Of a DNA stretch of 64,000 nucleotides, positions 54,710 through 63,932 are shown in pieces; position 1 is the first letter of the stretch, and every line of letters begins with the position of its first letter. The position numbers were made by a program, and so were the translations under genes. The notes beneath the pieces were generated by a model, which saw only the letters and a program-made list of their open reading frames with translations, was not told the origin of the DNA and searched no databases. This stretch comes from Chitinispirillaceae bacterium (GTDB taxonomy: Bacteria > Fibrobacterota > Chitinivibrionia > Chitinivibrionales > Chitinispirillaceae). The stretch covers positions 79,735 to 143,734 of the forward strand of contig JAFGIN010000193.1 in NCBI GenBank assembly GCA_016929595.1. Reading direction: 5' to 3'.

Positions 54710-55859
54710 CAAGTTTTGTCTGTGTTTCACCTATAGTCTTCTTTTTGTAAAAGAATTACGTAAAAAGTATAAAGTAAAGAAAGAACTGCTATTGCGTTTA
54801 TTGCGGTCTTTAATTCCTGATGGAATCCGGATCGTAGTTGTAAGCTTTTTGTTTTTAACAGGGGTTGCATCGGGTGGGGAACTGCTTCAGTTAGAGATGC
54901 ATGAGCATGCGATGTTTACTATTGAATATGTTTACAAAGAAAACTTCGAGTCAGCTGAGATTGAAGCGAAAAAAATAATTCGCAGATATCCGGATCATCC
55001 GGCGGGATATTTTTTTGCAGCGATTGTAGCTGATGCATGGATGGCACACTACTGGTCAAAGTCCCGTGAGAATGAGTTCTACAAATATTGCGATCTTGCT
55101 ATCAGTAAGGGTGAAGAGCTGCTGAAACGGGACAGGAATAATGAATGGGCGAAGTTTTTCATAGCGGGATCTGATGGGTATAAAGGAACCTATGAGGCGC
55201 GATTTGAACGGTGGATTACAGCTTTTCGCTATGGCTGGCAAGGAGTTTCAAAGCTTATTGATATGGAAAGGACCGGAACTACTGTTGCTGATGTTAATTA
55301 TGGTATCGGGAGTTACGATTACTGGCGTAGTGCAATGATGCAAACGTTATGGTTTATGCCAAAAGTTGATGATCGGCGGCAAAAGGGAATTGACCGGTTG
55401 TATCTGGTGAAGGAAAAGGGTGTGTATACCAAAGATGCAGCTGCGGCATCATTGGTTGACATACTTTTAAATGAGAAAAGATTTGAAGATGCGCTGATCT
55501 TATCGGATGAGATGCTAAAAAAATACCCGAACACACGATTGTTCTTAATGGGAAAAGCAAAGGCGCTATTTGGACTCGGTGATTATGAAAAGTCAAAACT
55601 TTTTTTCGAACTGCTTCAAAAAATGTGTCAGGAGTATCGGGAGGGGGATTCATATATGGTGATAACCTGTCACTACTGGCTCGCAAAAAACTTTTTCAAA
55701 CAGAAAGATTACGCGCGTACATTGATGGAGTGTAACAGGATGACATATTATAAAATTTCAAGTGATACACGAAAAATGCTGGAAAAGTATTTCAGTGAAG
55801 CCGAATCCATCAAAAGGGCAGTATACGCAGTACAGAGATCTGGATCGCGTAAGGGATAA
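54663..55859 (+). CDS. Predicted TPR protein at the end of the sugar-importer unit
   Basis: At most 398 residues from the ATG at 54663; the true start may be a later TTG or CTG near 54790, because the preceding gene ends at 54709 and the expected signal peptide (IRIVVVSFLFLTGVASG) begins only around 54825. The mature part is helical: SAEIEAKKIIRRYPDHPAGY, then Trp/Tyr-rich helices (WRSAMMQTLWFMPKVDDRR) and TPR-like units near the end (FEDALILSDEMLKKYPNTRL). Probably exported to the periplasm. Role unknown; the overlap with the upstream gene suggests the same transcript. Confidence 0.6.
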   Translation: MNIASLRIQIHAEQSNKFCLCFTYSLLFVKELRKKYKVKKELLLRLLRSLIPDGIRIVVVSFLFLTGVASGGELLQLEMHEHAMFTIEYVYKENFESAEIEAKKIIRRYPDHPAGYFFAAIVADAWMAHYWSKSRENEFYKYCDLAISKGEELLKRDRNNEWAKFFIAGSDGYKGTYEARFERWITAFRYGWQGVSKLIDMERTGTTVADVNYGIGSYDYWRSAMMQTLWFMPKVDDRRQKGIDRLYLVKEKGVYTKDAAAASLVDILLNEKRFEDALILSDEMLKKYPNTRLFLMGKAKALFGLGDYEKSKLFFELLQKMCQEYREGDSYMVITCHYWLAKNFFKQKDYARTLMECNRMTYYKISSDTRKMLEKYFSEAESIKRAVYAVQRSGSRKG

Positions 55860-55930
55860 TATACCTTCACTGTGATCTTTCATTAAAGTTAACAAAATTA
55901 CAGCTAAAATTTCACCAGATTAAGCCATCA

Positions 55931-56110
55931 CTAATCAGTTTTTAAAATCCACACACCAAGATTGTGGAGATATCCCGAAATAAGAAAACCACCATCAAAG
56001 GTTTCTCTTGCACTATTAAAATGATCCATGCCTAGACTGCCTATACACCTTGACCATACCGTATCGCATGAAGATTAGCTTTTACAATCCATTCGTCGCA
56101 TGCGTCGTTA
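55931..56110 (-). pseudogene. Remnant of a propeller-repeat protein
   Basis: An intact 44-codon tail (56065-55931) reads DTVWSRCIGSLGMDHFNSA then RETFDGGFLISGYLH and ends GVWILKTD and stop. Just upstream in another frame is CDEWIVKANLH. Together they match repeats of the type W-KT-..G...W....GG...D....-....DGG-...G, common in secreted propeller-like proteins. There is no start codon or full domain, so this is the decayed 3' end of a lost gene. The rest of 55860-56212 holds nothing else that could be recognised. Confidence 0.55.
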
Positions 56111-56212
56111 TTGCACACTCTATTACAGAACAATCATTGCGGAATTCGTAGCCTGTTAGAGCATCGCAAAAGAAAATATCTTGCTTAACATTGTAAAACA
56201 CGGTCTGTTTTA

Positions 56213-56626
56213 TTAATACAAGTTACCAGTAAAACGAGTGTAGTTTTTTTTCTGATACCCTTTGCCGTTTTCATTTATAGGTTGCTTGATTTCAAGCTGT
56301 TTATTTATAAATTCAAAGCTTCCAAATAATATTTTATTCGGACCGGTTAAAATGTTTTTACCTTCTATTTCATAACTGGTTTTTTCTACTACAGTATCAT
56401 TTGTACTGATCGTATACATAGTGAAAGTATCTTTATCGAAAGAAATAATTTCCGGCGGCTTATCAAATGGCTCCTGAGTGGCGTAGCCATTCTGTTCCCG
56501 TACAACCTCAACCGTTTTCATGTTTAGTTCCCAACTGCCCTGTAATTTTTCATGCTGTGTAAGATCCTTCTCACACTGCATTACCAGAACTAGAATTACA
56601 GGTAAAAAAATTGCAACTGTTTTCAA
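56213..56626 (-). CDS. Small lipocalin-like lipoprotein
   Basis: 137 residues. Lipoprotein signal MKTVAIFLPVILVLVMQC (lipobox VMQC). The rest is beta-rich with a G-W motif near the start (LQGSWELNMKT) and regularly spaced strands (IISFDKDTFTMYTIS, KILFGSFEFINKQLEIKQ), as in small lipocalin-like proteins of unknown role. It lies 18 bases after the large surface lipoprotein gene and is likely co-transcribed with it. Confidence 0.65.
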   Translation of the reverse strand: MKTVAIFLPVILVLVMQCEKDLTQHEKLQGSWELNMKTVEVVREQNGYATQEPFDKPPEIISFDKDTFTMYTISTNDTVVEKTSYEIEGKNILTGPNKILFGSFEFINKQLEIKQPINENGKGYQKKNYTRFTGNLY

Positions 56627-56644
56627 CTATAGCCTCCTGCATTA

Positions 56645-59600
56645 TTAGTGATTGTCATAATACCAGATTCCTTTATTACTGATTATCCATAGTGCGTTTT
56701 TAAACGTGAAAACCCTTAAAGTAGTACAGCCTGCCCACAGAGGAGTGTTTTGCCTTTTTTCCCAACTTTGTCCATAATCTTGTGTTAACCAGATCGCATT
56801 GTCGGTAAAAAGCCACACATTATGATCTGTAATTGCTATCCCTCCGGCAGCAAAAGGTGCAACAGCACAACTATCTTTAACTTTCACCCATGTACTACTA
56901 TTATACAAATACATATCATTTTTATCTATTCCACCAAGAACCCACACCGTATCTCCAATGCTATATAAACATGCATTTTGTCGGCTTGCGATAGAGCCGT
57001 CAGGTTTCAAGTCACTCACCTTGGGACCACTGTATATACTGTCGTAATCAAAATTGAACAAATAATCTGTTCCAAAGCCGCCAATAATTCTCAAAAAACC
57101 GTTGGTTACAATAATGCGTGAATATACCAAGCCGCCATCATTGTAATATGCTGGAAGTTTGCCGGTTTCAATCCAGGAAAAACCATTATCACCAGACCCC
57201 CAAATGTCAGAATATCCTGTATAACCATTCCAGCCACCCGTGATGTATAACGTGTCGTTTTGGGAAAACATTTCGTGTCCATATCTTGTCTTTGCAGAGT
57301 AATCTGTTACATGTTGCCAATTAATGCCATTTGCCGAACGCCAAAGTTTTTCTGATTGGCTGTACATATCTATGGAACCGCCAGAAATGTACATTGCATT
57401 ATTGTGTATACATGCAGCGTGTCCATATAAATATATAGAACTGTCAACATCCACTTTTTTCCACCCATTATCAGAATAAATGGGTGACCATTTAGCATAA
57501 ACTGTAATTGATTTCGAAACAACGGTTCCTGCTGTAAATAGCGTACCGGTACCGTACGGTCCTGTATACCAACCATCAAACATATAGCTTACTTTCTTCG
57601 GTTGCGTTGGTAATGAATCAATTGTTTTTGCCGGTTCTGTGATGGTCATGGTGGCAGGGATTGCACTAGTCGTAGCGCCCTGTCCATCAAATAGTACAGT
57701 AAAGTTGTATGGTGCAAATTCAACTGTAACTGTATAAACACGGGTGCTGCTATCAGCGGCTACTATAGTATACAACAGAGGTGCAGTAAAATTATTGGGA
57801 GTTGTTCCACTAATCTGTTTCAATTCCCCAACTGTAACGGTTTCGCCAGTTATCACGAAGTTTGCAACTAATTGAGATGTCGTTGTCCCATAAGGCATTG
57901 TTATTTTTACAGAATTACCATTAATAATACCACTGATCGAAGTATTCAGTGCTGGATTAACAGTGTTATTAAACGAAAAAGAAGTGAGTGCCTTTGCGGT
58001 GTCTTTTGCTACAGTGACATTTACAGTATATCGCTGTGAAAGACCATTTTCAGCGGTTACAGTGTAACTAACAGGATTCTTGAAGTTAAGAGTACTGTCG
58101 CTCTTTGGAAAGATTTTTGCCGCAGGAGAAACCGTAATTGTTGGAGTAAGATTAGAAATCGCAGAGCCATAAGGAAATGCAACTGTTATAATACTATCAC
58201 CAATTATTCCATTAATGTCGTTTGGAATATTGTTTTTTGCCGCCGGAAACACAAAACTGAGGATCTTCTTTCCTGTCTGTGGTGCCTGTTCATTCACATG
58301 GATGGTATAATCCTGTTTTGTGCCGTCTAAAGCAAAGACAGAATAAACCAGTGCATTTGTGAAATCATTTACAGTGGTATCACTTTTCTGGACAATTGAG
58401 CCAATCTGAACCCTTGAACCAGTGCTAGCAAATCGAGCTTTTAAGTCAGTTCTGTCGGTGCCGTATGGGACGGATACTGTGATGCTGCAACTTTCTATTA
58501 CAGCAGTTAAAGAACTTTCAAGTTGTGGATTGATATTTTTGGGGAAGGAGAATACAAGAAATGATTTAGATGTATCTCCAGCGATTGTTGCGAGAACTGT
58601 GTATCGTGCGATGTTCCCATTCTCTGCTGTTACCGAGTAGTGTACAGTGTCGATTAAATTAACTGCCTCTTTTGAACCGGGAAAAATAGTGGCTGTGCCT
58701 GGAATCGTAATTGTTGGGGTAAAAACATGCTTTGAAGTTCCGAATGGCAGAACGATACTGATGTGATTGTCAACGAGCTTCCCAACAATATCGGAAGTTA
58801 AATTTACGTTATCGCCCGCAAGCAGCATGAATGAAAAGATCTGGTTGCTGCTGTCTGGTTTCTGTAGCACATGTACTTTCCATTTCAGGGTATCACTGGA
58901 ACGGTTATCTGTAACCGCAACCCACAAATCAAATACACCTGTATCAATAGGTGTCCATTGCGCAATTTGCTCGTTTAGTGCGAGAAGTGTACATGAAGAG
59001 AATGCAAGTTTATCTGTGGAATCCTTATCGGTGGCAAAAAGTACAAATGCCTGCTTATCACCTGTATAGTGTAGGGTATCTGCTTTTATGGCTTTTATTG
59101 TTGAATTAGTGAACGTAGGTGGGTTATTTGGGCGTTCACTCACAACCAGTGTAATTTTATTACTGTTTATATTGCCGAATGGATTATTAATTTTGCAAGT
59201 GTATTCACCCGAATCGGTCAACCCCAATACATTAAAGAATAGTGTGTCTTTTATTGCTGTCACAAGTTTGATATTGTCTTTATACCACTGGTATTTAATT
59301 GCCGGTGATCCTTTAGCATTCACCCACAGTGTACAGGCACTTTCTTCGGCTTTATTAAAAATCGTGTCACACATTGAAACAATTGAGGGTAGTAAAGCTC
59401 GAAAAAATTTAAACGTTGAATCTGCCACATGTGCTTTAGGATTATAACAGGTTTGAACGTCGAGGGTATGCCATTCAGAATCTATTGAATCAATTGAAAT
59501 TAAATACGGCATTGTTCCTTTCTCAACCCATTCACTCCACGAAATACTATCCAACCGCCATCGAAACTGACTTTTGACATCATTACCAATAACGACCATT

Positions 59601-59767
59601 TGTAGTATGGTATCAGTAATTGTATCGTTGTCTGAAAAAGTTGTAGTAGTAGAATCGATTTTAAAGAATGGGTATACATATTTTGAACTATCCGGGACGT
59701 AAGGACTTTCCCATGGTGCACAGGCGACAAAGAGAAATGTAATTATTGCCAATAGTAAGTTTTTCAT
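56645..59767 (-). CDS. Large surface lipoprotein with Ig, DUF5018-like, InlB-type and kelch-like domains
   Basis: 1040 residues. Lipoprotein signal MKNLLLAIITFLFVAC. An Ig domain follows (about 125-210; KYQWYKDNIKLV and LTDSGEYTCKINNPFG). Four tandem DUF5018-like repeats span about 305-690; each has VPYG- or PFG-T and YTVTAENG-..YTV. Next is one InlB B-type repeat (FDGWYTGPYGTGTLFTAGT ... ITVYAKWSP). The C-terminal 270 residues are kelch-like propeller blades (IYNNAMYISGGSIDMYSQS-type: NNAMYISGGSIDMYSQSEKL, DTLYITGGWNGYTGYSDIW). It is a typical modular surface protein, likely for binding or adhesion. No enzyme motif seen. The small lipoprotein gene follows. Confidence 0.8.
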   Translation of the reverse strand: MKNLLLAIITFLFVACAPWESPYVPDSSKYVYPFFKIDSTTTTFSDNDTITDTILQMVVIGNDVKSQFRWRLDSISWSEWVEKGTMPYLISIDSIDSEWHTLDVQTCYNPKAHVADSTFKFFRALLPSIVSMCDTIFNKAEESACTLWVNAKGSPAIKYQWYKDNIKLVTAIKDTLFFNVLGLTDSGEYTCKINNPFGNINSNKITLVVSERPNNPPTFTNSTIKAIKADTLHYTGDKQAFVLFATDKDSTDKLAFSSCTLLALNEQIAQWTPIDTGVFDLWVAVTDNRSSDTLKWKVHVLQKPDSSNQIFSFMLLAGDNVNLTSDIVGKLVDNHISIVLPFGTSKHVFTPTITIPGTATIFPGSKEAVNLIDTVHYSVTAENGNIARYTVLATIAGDTSKSFLVFSFPKNINPQLESSLTAVIESCSITVSVPYGTDRTDLKARFASTGSRVQIGSIVQKSDTTVNDFTNALVYSVFALDGTKQDYTIHVNEQAPQTGKKILSFVFPAAKNNIPNDINGIIGDSIITVAFPYGSAISNLTPTITVSPAAKIFPKSDSTLNFKNPVSYTVTAENGLSQRYTVNVTVAKDTAKALTSFSFNNTVNPALNTSISGIINGNSVKITMPYGTTTSQLVANFVITGETVTVGELKQISGTTPNNFTAPLLYTIVAADSSTRVYTVTVEFAPYNFTVLFDGQGATTSAIPATMTITEPAKTIDSLPTQPKKVSYMFDGWYTGPYGTGTLFTAGTVVSKSITVYAKWSPIYSDNGWKKVDVDSSIYLYGHAACIHNNAMYISGGSIDMYSQSEKLWRSANGINWQHVTDYSAKTRYGHEMFSQNDTLYITGGWNGYTGYSDIWGSGDNGFSWIETGKLPAYYNDGGLVYSRIIVTNGFLRIIGGFGTDYLFNFDYDSIYSGPKVSDLKPDGSIASRQNACLYSIGDTVWVLGGIDKNDMYLYNSSTWVKVKDSCAVAPFAAGGIAITDHNVWLFTDNAIWLTQDYGQSWEKRQNTPLWAGCTTLRVFTFKNALWIISNKGIWYYDNH

Positions 59768-59790
59768 TGTTTAGTCTATATAAAATGACA

Positions 59791-60675
59791 TCAAAACCTG
59801 AAAGTTAGAAAAACACCTGCTGTTTCGCTATAAAAAGAAGGCGTAATAGAAATATCATTTTTCTTTTCAGTGCGTTTATTATTGTTCAAACAAAGAATTA
59901 TAACTGTAGGAATGGTTACGAGGGACACTCCGCCAAAAACAAATGTTTTTATCAGTTCCTTTGTACCCTTATTTTGCAGGACTTTTTGCTGTTCAAAATC
60001 CGTAGTTTGGATAAATTCAGCTCGCAAGTCTGAATATTTATTCGTTGAAATACCTGAAAGAATGGCACACGAAAGTGCTGCTGCCCCTAAAATTACAGGT
60101 ATACCTTTCTTTTTAAAGGTGTTGTTATGGGAATTACCTGTTTTGTTTTTGTCAAACACATTATAAGAGAATGGAAATCCTTCCTGAGCCTGCATGATTT
60201 TTTCGTTGATCGTGAAGTGGAACTGCCCATTCTGCAAAAACACACCGTTATCCACACGGAGGTTTTCGATTTTACTTTTGAGACCGAAAACAGAATATGA
60301 AATCAGAAAATTACAGAATAATACATTGTCGGCTTTATCGGTTATATGAATACCATTCCAGTCAAACGGATTTGCAGACTGGTTGGTATTAAAATTGTAT
60401 TTGGAATCGTTTTCTGTTGTGAATGCAACAGGATGTTCTTTTGTACCACTGACTTCAATGGAACCATCTACTGTTAAACCCGTGAATGGTTTAAAGAGAA
60501 AAACGCATCCTTTATTAATCTTCAGCGTTTTACCTGATGGAACAATGATATTTTTTGTGACAAAATATGGGTTACCGGTTGAATCCAGTGTCATACCCCC
60601 AATTTTTCCACCAAGAACTGTTTCGGCATTGATGACAGAAAAAATTATTAGTGTAAGAGTGAATAATCGGTACAT
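59791..60675 (-). CDS. Secreted beta-helix-like protein with C-terminal membrane segments
   Basis: About 294 residues from MYRLFTLTLIIFSVINA (an ATG 4 codons upstream is possible). A signal peptide ends near INAE. Then GGKIGGMTLDSTGNPYFVT and KTLKINKGCVFLFKPFTG, a start common to beta-helix (DUF1565/NosD-like) surface proteins, but with only a few turns. The C-terminal half has two hydrophobic helices (IPVILGAAALSCAILSG and FVFGGVSLVTIPTVIILC) and ends TAGVFLTFRF, with a terminal Phe. Topology is odd and the role unknown. A shorter relative of its N-terminus lies at 61615. Confidence 0.6.
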   Translation of the reverse strand: MYRLFTLTLIIFSVINAETVLGGKIGGMTLDSTGNPYFVTKNIIVPSGKTLKINKGCVFLFKPFTGLTVDGSIEVSGTKEHPVAFTTENDSKYNFNTNQSANPFDWNGIHITDKADNVLFCNFLISYSVFGLKSKIENLRVDNGVFLQNGQFHFTINEKIMQAQEGFPFSYNVFDKNKTGNSHNNTFKKKGIPVILGAAALSCAILSGISTNKYSDLRAEFIQTTDFEQQKVLQNKGTKELIKTFVFGGVSLVTIPTVIILCLNNNKRTEKKNDISITPSFYSETAGVFLTFRF

Positions 60676-60687
60676 TGATGATACCAT

Positions 60688-60955
60688 TAGTAACGGTTAA
60701 AATGAGATTTGATAAATGCTGACTCACCCATTGAAAATAATTGTTGCTCAAGTTAGCAGTGAACACCCAACAGTACAGGTTTTAAAATAAATCTTAATCT
60801 CATCGGCATTCTGGAGAATAGAGAAGGTGCATTGATTTAAGGACTGGTCAATATTGTTGAAATTCAATGAAAAAGTTTTTATAAAGAGAGTTTTTTTTAA
60901 ACCCGGGTGAGTGATGGGGCACAGGGTTTCGCCTGGATCGCCCCAAAAAATAGCT
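60688..60955. other. Intergenic region with a GC-rich hairpin
   Basis: No gene. On the minus strand, GGGGC-GATC-CAGG / CCTG-T-GCCCC forms a bulged hairpin (about 60914-60943) just past the membrane-protein stop at 60956. No T run follows directly, so a terminator role is only possible. Confidence 0.3.
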
Positions 60956-61441
60956 TTATTCAGGAACCGCTTCTATTGGCTGTTCAGACTCTTTTTGAAC
61001 TATGATGCTTTTTTTAAGAACTCCAATGTAAGCTGGGACTGCTAGAATTAGTCCCCCAATCAGGAATACTATTGTTTTTTCGAACGAGTTTTTAATCGAT
61101 TCCTTGAACATGTCAAGTCCCATATTTCCACCAGTAATAAATGGTATTCCCGAAACCAGTACAAGGTTGATCCCGAAGAAAAGATACCAGATTTTGTTGT
61201 CCTTGTTTTTGAATTTATAGTGGAGTATTCTGATATAGTATACTAACCCGTAAAGTATTCCTATGCCAATAAGGAAAAAGATTAGTCCAGTAATGAACCC
61301 ACCCTTTGTGATTTGAATGCCATAGATTGAAGCAAGTATTCCAGCGAGAATAAATGGCAAATAAATCATTATTGCAAATATGAATTTGAAAAAAAAGGTG
61401 AATAACTGTTCCAACGGTGTTACGATTCTGACATTTTGCAT
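60956..61441 (-). CDS. Small integral membrane protein
   Basis: 161 residues with four hydrophobic helices (about 15-45, 47-70, 85-103, 125-143) and a short charged C-tail (KKSIIVQKESEQPIEAVPE). No known domain recognised. No clear ribosome site. It stands alone and transcribes away from the cluster at the right edge. Confidence 0.55.
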   Translation of the reverse strand: MQNVRIVTPLEQLFTFFFKFIFAIMIYLPFILAGILASIYGIQITKGGFITGLIFFLIGIGILYGLVYYIRILHYKFKNKDNKIWYLFFGINLVLVSGIPFITGGNMGLDMFKESIKNSFEKTIVFLIGGLILAVPAYIGVLKKSIIVQKESEQPIEAVPE

Positions 61442-61614
61442 AGGTGCTCCTTTGATGAGTTTTATTTTCCGGTTATTCTTCTTTCTGCAATTTGGTCGTG
61501 CTTAAATAGAATATAATTTAAATGAAAAAAAATTTTAAGTGGAAATTTCTAATTGGCAAAATTATTTTAAAAGAAAACGCACTCAATAAATTTTATTACA
61601 GTACTTTTTACAAT

Positions 61615-61827
61615 ATGAGAAAATCGGCATTCTTGCTCACTATCTTGCTTCTCTATTCATTTCAAACAATTGTTCAAACTACGATTTCTGGTGATATTAG
61701 CGGTTTGACATTCAAGTCTGTTGGCAATCCCTGGATGTCAAATGAATATTCTGCTATTGTATGGATAGGTAATATCGGTTTTGCCGTTATCAGTAATAGT
61801 TTAACTTATAGCAGCTATAAAATGTGA
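61615..61827 (+). pseudogene. Truncated N-terminus of a beta-helix-like secreted protein
   Basis: 70 codons. MRKSAFLLTILLLYSFQTIV is a signal peptide, then ISGDISGLTFKSVGNPW, which matches the start of the protein encoded at 59791-60675 (GGKIGGMTLDSTGNPY). The similarity stops right after this motif and the frame ends within 37 codons. It is best read as a gene fragment left by a break or recombination, although a short secreted peptide cannot be excluded. Confidence 0.45.
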
Positions 61828-62591
61828 TGGCTGCCAAATACGGATTAGACTGGCATGTTTGGGGGAATACCTCAAAAAAATCTGGAAATAAGGGCTTCGA
61901 TCCATCTGCTACAATTGGCCGTGGATGGGGAGATTCGCCGAAAAACTTATCCGACAAAGTGGATTGTAGTGAAGCCGAACATGTATCACAACCATCTCCA
62001 ATTTCCTGTAGATTAAAAAATGCACGTTTCCATCCGGATGGTACAACTGATTTTAATAGACCATGTAAAATTACGGTTGAAGTTGAAGGTACACCGAAGG
62101 GTGCTATCCATTTCGCATTATGGGCAAAATACAATGATACCGAGCATGATCTGAATCATGTTCAAAGCGCTTTTGTTCAAAATGGAAAAGCACAGGCAGA
62201 ACTAGAACTGTATTATGTTGATGAATATTATACTGATTTCTACCAAAATGGGAAAACAGAAGCAAAGGTTGAATTTTTCGCTAAAATTTCAAATAATGCT
62301 GCACGCGAAATAAAAAGCGAACTTTTTACGATGCCAATAGCTGCACCAGTAAGCAAGTTTATCGAATTGTATTTTGCCGATAAGCATGGGGTGAAAGTTA
62401 AAAAAGTTGATCATGGCGACACTGTATTTTTAATTCTAAAAACCAATGGTATGATTGGGCAAATAGTTGATATCAATATTGAAGACAGTAAATTTATATT
62501 CAAAAGTAAAAAAAATACAATTAAAAATTCCATAATTGAAGATTATCAAATTACAGACAATATTGAAAAAATTAAATTAAGAGTGATATAA
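61827..62591 (+). CDS. Protein with two Ig-like modules, possibly effector-associated
   Basis: About 254 residues; GTG at 61824 or ATG at 61827, neither with a ribosome site, so the 5' end may be broken. After 50 odd residues come two beta modules: LKNARFHPDGTTDFN ... GTPKGAIHFALWAKYND ... AQAELELYYVDEYYTD, and FIELYFADKHGVKVKKVDHG ... FLILKTNGMIGQIVDI. These patterns recall Ig-like modules attached to VgrG or LysM-type proteins in type VI and related injection systems. The likeness is by eye only. Low GC and position beside two other unknown genes suggest recent transfer. Confidence 0.5.
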   Translation: MAAKYGLDWHVWGNTSKKSGNKGFDPSATIGRGWGDSPKNLSDKVDCSEAEHVSQPSPISCRLKNARFHPDGTTDFNRPCKITVEVEGTPKGAIHFALWAKYNDTEHDLNHVQSAFVQNGKAQAELELYYVDEYYTDFYQNGKTEAKVEFFAKISNNAAREIKSELFTMPIAAPVSKFIELYFADKHGVKVKKVDHGDTVFLILKTNGMIGQIVDINIEDSKFIFKSKKNTIKNSIIEDYQITDNIEKIKLRVI

Positions 62592-62602
62592 CGGAGTTAT
62601 TC

Positions 62603-63451
62603 ATGCTTTCTGCTCAAACTAAAGATGGAACGTTAAGATTTACCGGAGATGCTCTTGACAAGGTCAAGAATGAAGACTGGATTGAAATAGAACAACGACT
62701 CAATACCTTTTCTACTGATACAAAAAGTAAAATACATACGAAAATTCAGTCTGAACAGGAAAAAAAATGGGCTGGTATTGCTCGATCAAAAAATGGTATA
62801 ACAGAACAACGGATCGAGGAAATAAAACATAAGTATAGAGAACTCATTGCAGGTGCCAAGAAAAAGGAGTATCTGTTTGCAGCCAGAGCACTTCAGCATT
62901 ATCTCGATAATACCGGAAGTATAATGATTGAGGATGCAAAGAAACTACAAAAATTTGAAATTATCCGGTTCGGTGCAGAAAAAAATAGAGTCAGATTTGA
63001 ATCCGATGGTCCCATAGAAAAAGGACATCACTTATTAAAATATACAGCTAATGAAATAGGTCAAGAAGGCAGTAAGATCGTAACTGATCGTTGGTATTTT
63101 AAAGTAAATTCAGCATCGTATAAGGATTGTAAAGACCTTTTTTATGCATCGAATTACAGTACGCTTTGCTCAATGGGGGCATTTAAAGTCATTATCGACG
63201 ATGATTATCTAATAGTCAAGGGAATTGTCGAGCATTACTGGTATGACTATTATGATTTCGAAAAAAATATGGGTTTTGATATTGTAGTACCCATTATTGG
63301 CAGATTATCAGATGATGACGGGTGGTTACTTGAAAAAGTTCAGGAAGCAAAATCATATAGGGTAGAATCCACGTGGCGACAGGATGCAGAAGGAACATTT
63401 GAAATAGAAAATATTTATGATACCAATCGTTTCAAACTTAAATGGGCATAA
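62603..63451 (+). CDS. Unknown protein, possible effector module
   Basis: 282 residues, no signal peptide, no membrane helix. The N-terminal half is helical and charged (HTKIQSEQEKKWAGIARSKN, ALQHYLDNTGSIM). The C-terminal half is beta-rich with Tyr/Asp-rich stretches (GIVEHYWYDYYDFEKNMGFD) and ends FEIENIYDTNRFKLKW. I do not recognise a domain with confidence. It lies 11 bases after the Ig-like gene and overlaps the next lipoprotein gene by 35 bases, so all three are probably one transcript. Confidence 0.55.
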   Translation: MLSAQTKDGTLRFTGDALDKVKNEDWIEIEQRLNTFSTDTKSKIHTKIQSEQEKKWAGIARSKNGITEQRIEEIKHKYRELIAGAKKKEYLFAARALQHYLDNTGSIMIEDAKKLQKFEIIRFGAEKNRVRFESDGPIEKGHHLLKYTANEIGQEGSKIVTDRWYFKVNSASYKDCKDLFYASNYSTLCSMGAFKVIIDDDYLIVKGIVEHYWYDYYDFEKNMGFDIVVPIIGRLSDDDGWLLEKVQEAKSYRVESTWRQDAEGTFEIENIYDTNRFKLKWA

Positions 63452-63932
63452 AGTAAAACTGCTTGTTTTTTCAACAATCGTTGTGCTATTGGGATGTGTT
63501 CCAAATGGCTATGTAAAATACCGCCCTGTTGATTATGATATGCATAGAGGGGGATATCTTTTCAGTAAATCACCTATCAGCAATCAGCATCTAAAAGGTA
63601 TCAAGTTCGTTTTCGATTATTATGGAGTGGACTATATAGAAAAAGATTCACAGACACTCTTTATACCATTATCTGTATTGCAGGATACTAACTTTGTTTT
63701 TAATTGTACGGACAAAGCTGATGATCCAGTATGGGTGGAGTATAAAAAGAAGGAATTACGGGGAGATTTTACCAACCATAATAATAAAGGCAAATTTCGT
63801 ATCAAACCGCTAATTATTGCACATTCTACAAAGGGTCAACCAATAGCGGCTTATTTTACGGATGTTGCAGGGAATAGAATCCGATTTGCAGATACTAATC
63901 AAACCGTTTTTTTTAATATTTTGATGGCGTAG
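63417..63932 (+). CDS. Small lipoprotein, candidate immunity or accessory protein
   Basis: 171 residues. Signal with lipobox VVLLGC (Cys about 27), preceded by a ten-residue polar stretch, so the start may be later. Soluble part: YVKYRPVDYDMHRGGYLFSK, then beta strands; no known domain recognised. The start lies inside the previous gene (35-base overlap). A small exported lipoprotein coupled to an unknown cytosolic protein is the layout of many toxin-immunity pairs, but nothing proves this here. Confidence 0.55.
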   Translation: MIPIVSNLNGHKVKLLVFSTIVVLLGCVPNGYVKYRPVDYDMHRGGYLFSKSPISNQHLKGIKFVFDYYGVDYIEKDSQTLFIPLSVLQDTNFVFNCTDKADDPVWVEYKKKELRGDFTNHNNKGKFRIKPLIIAHSTKGQPIAAYFTDVAGNRIRFADTNQTVFFNILMA

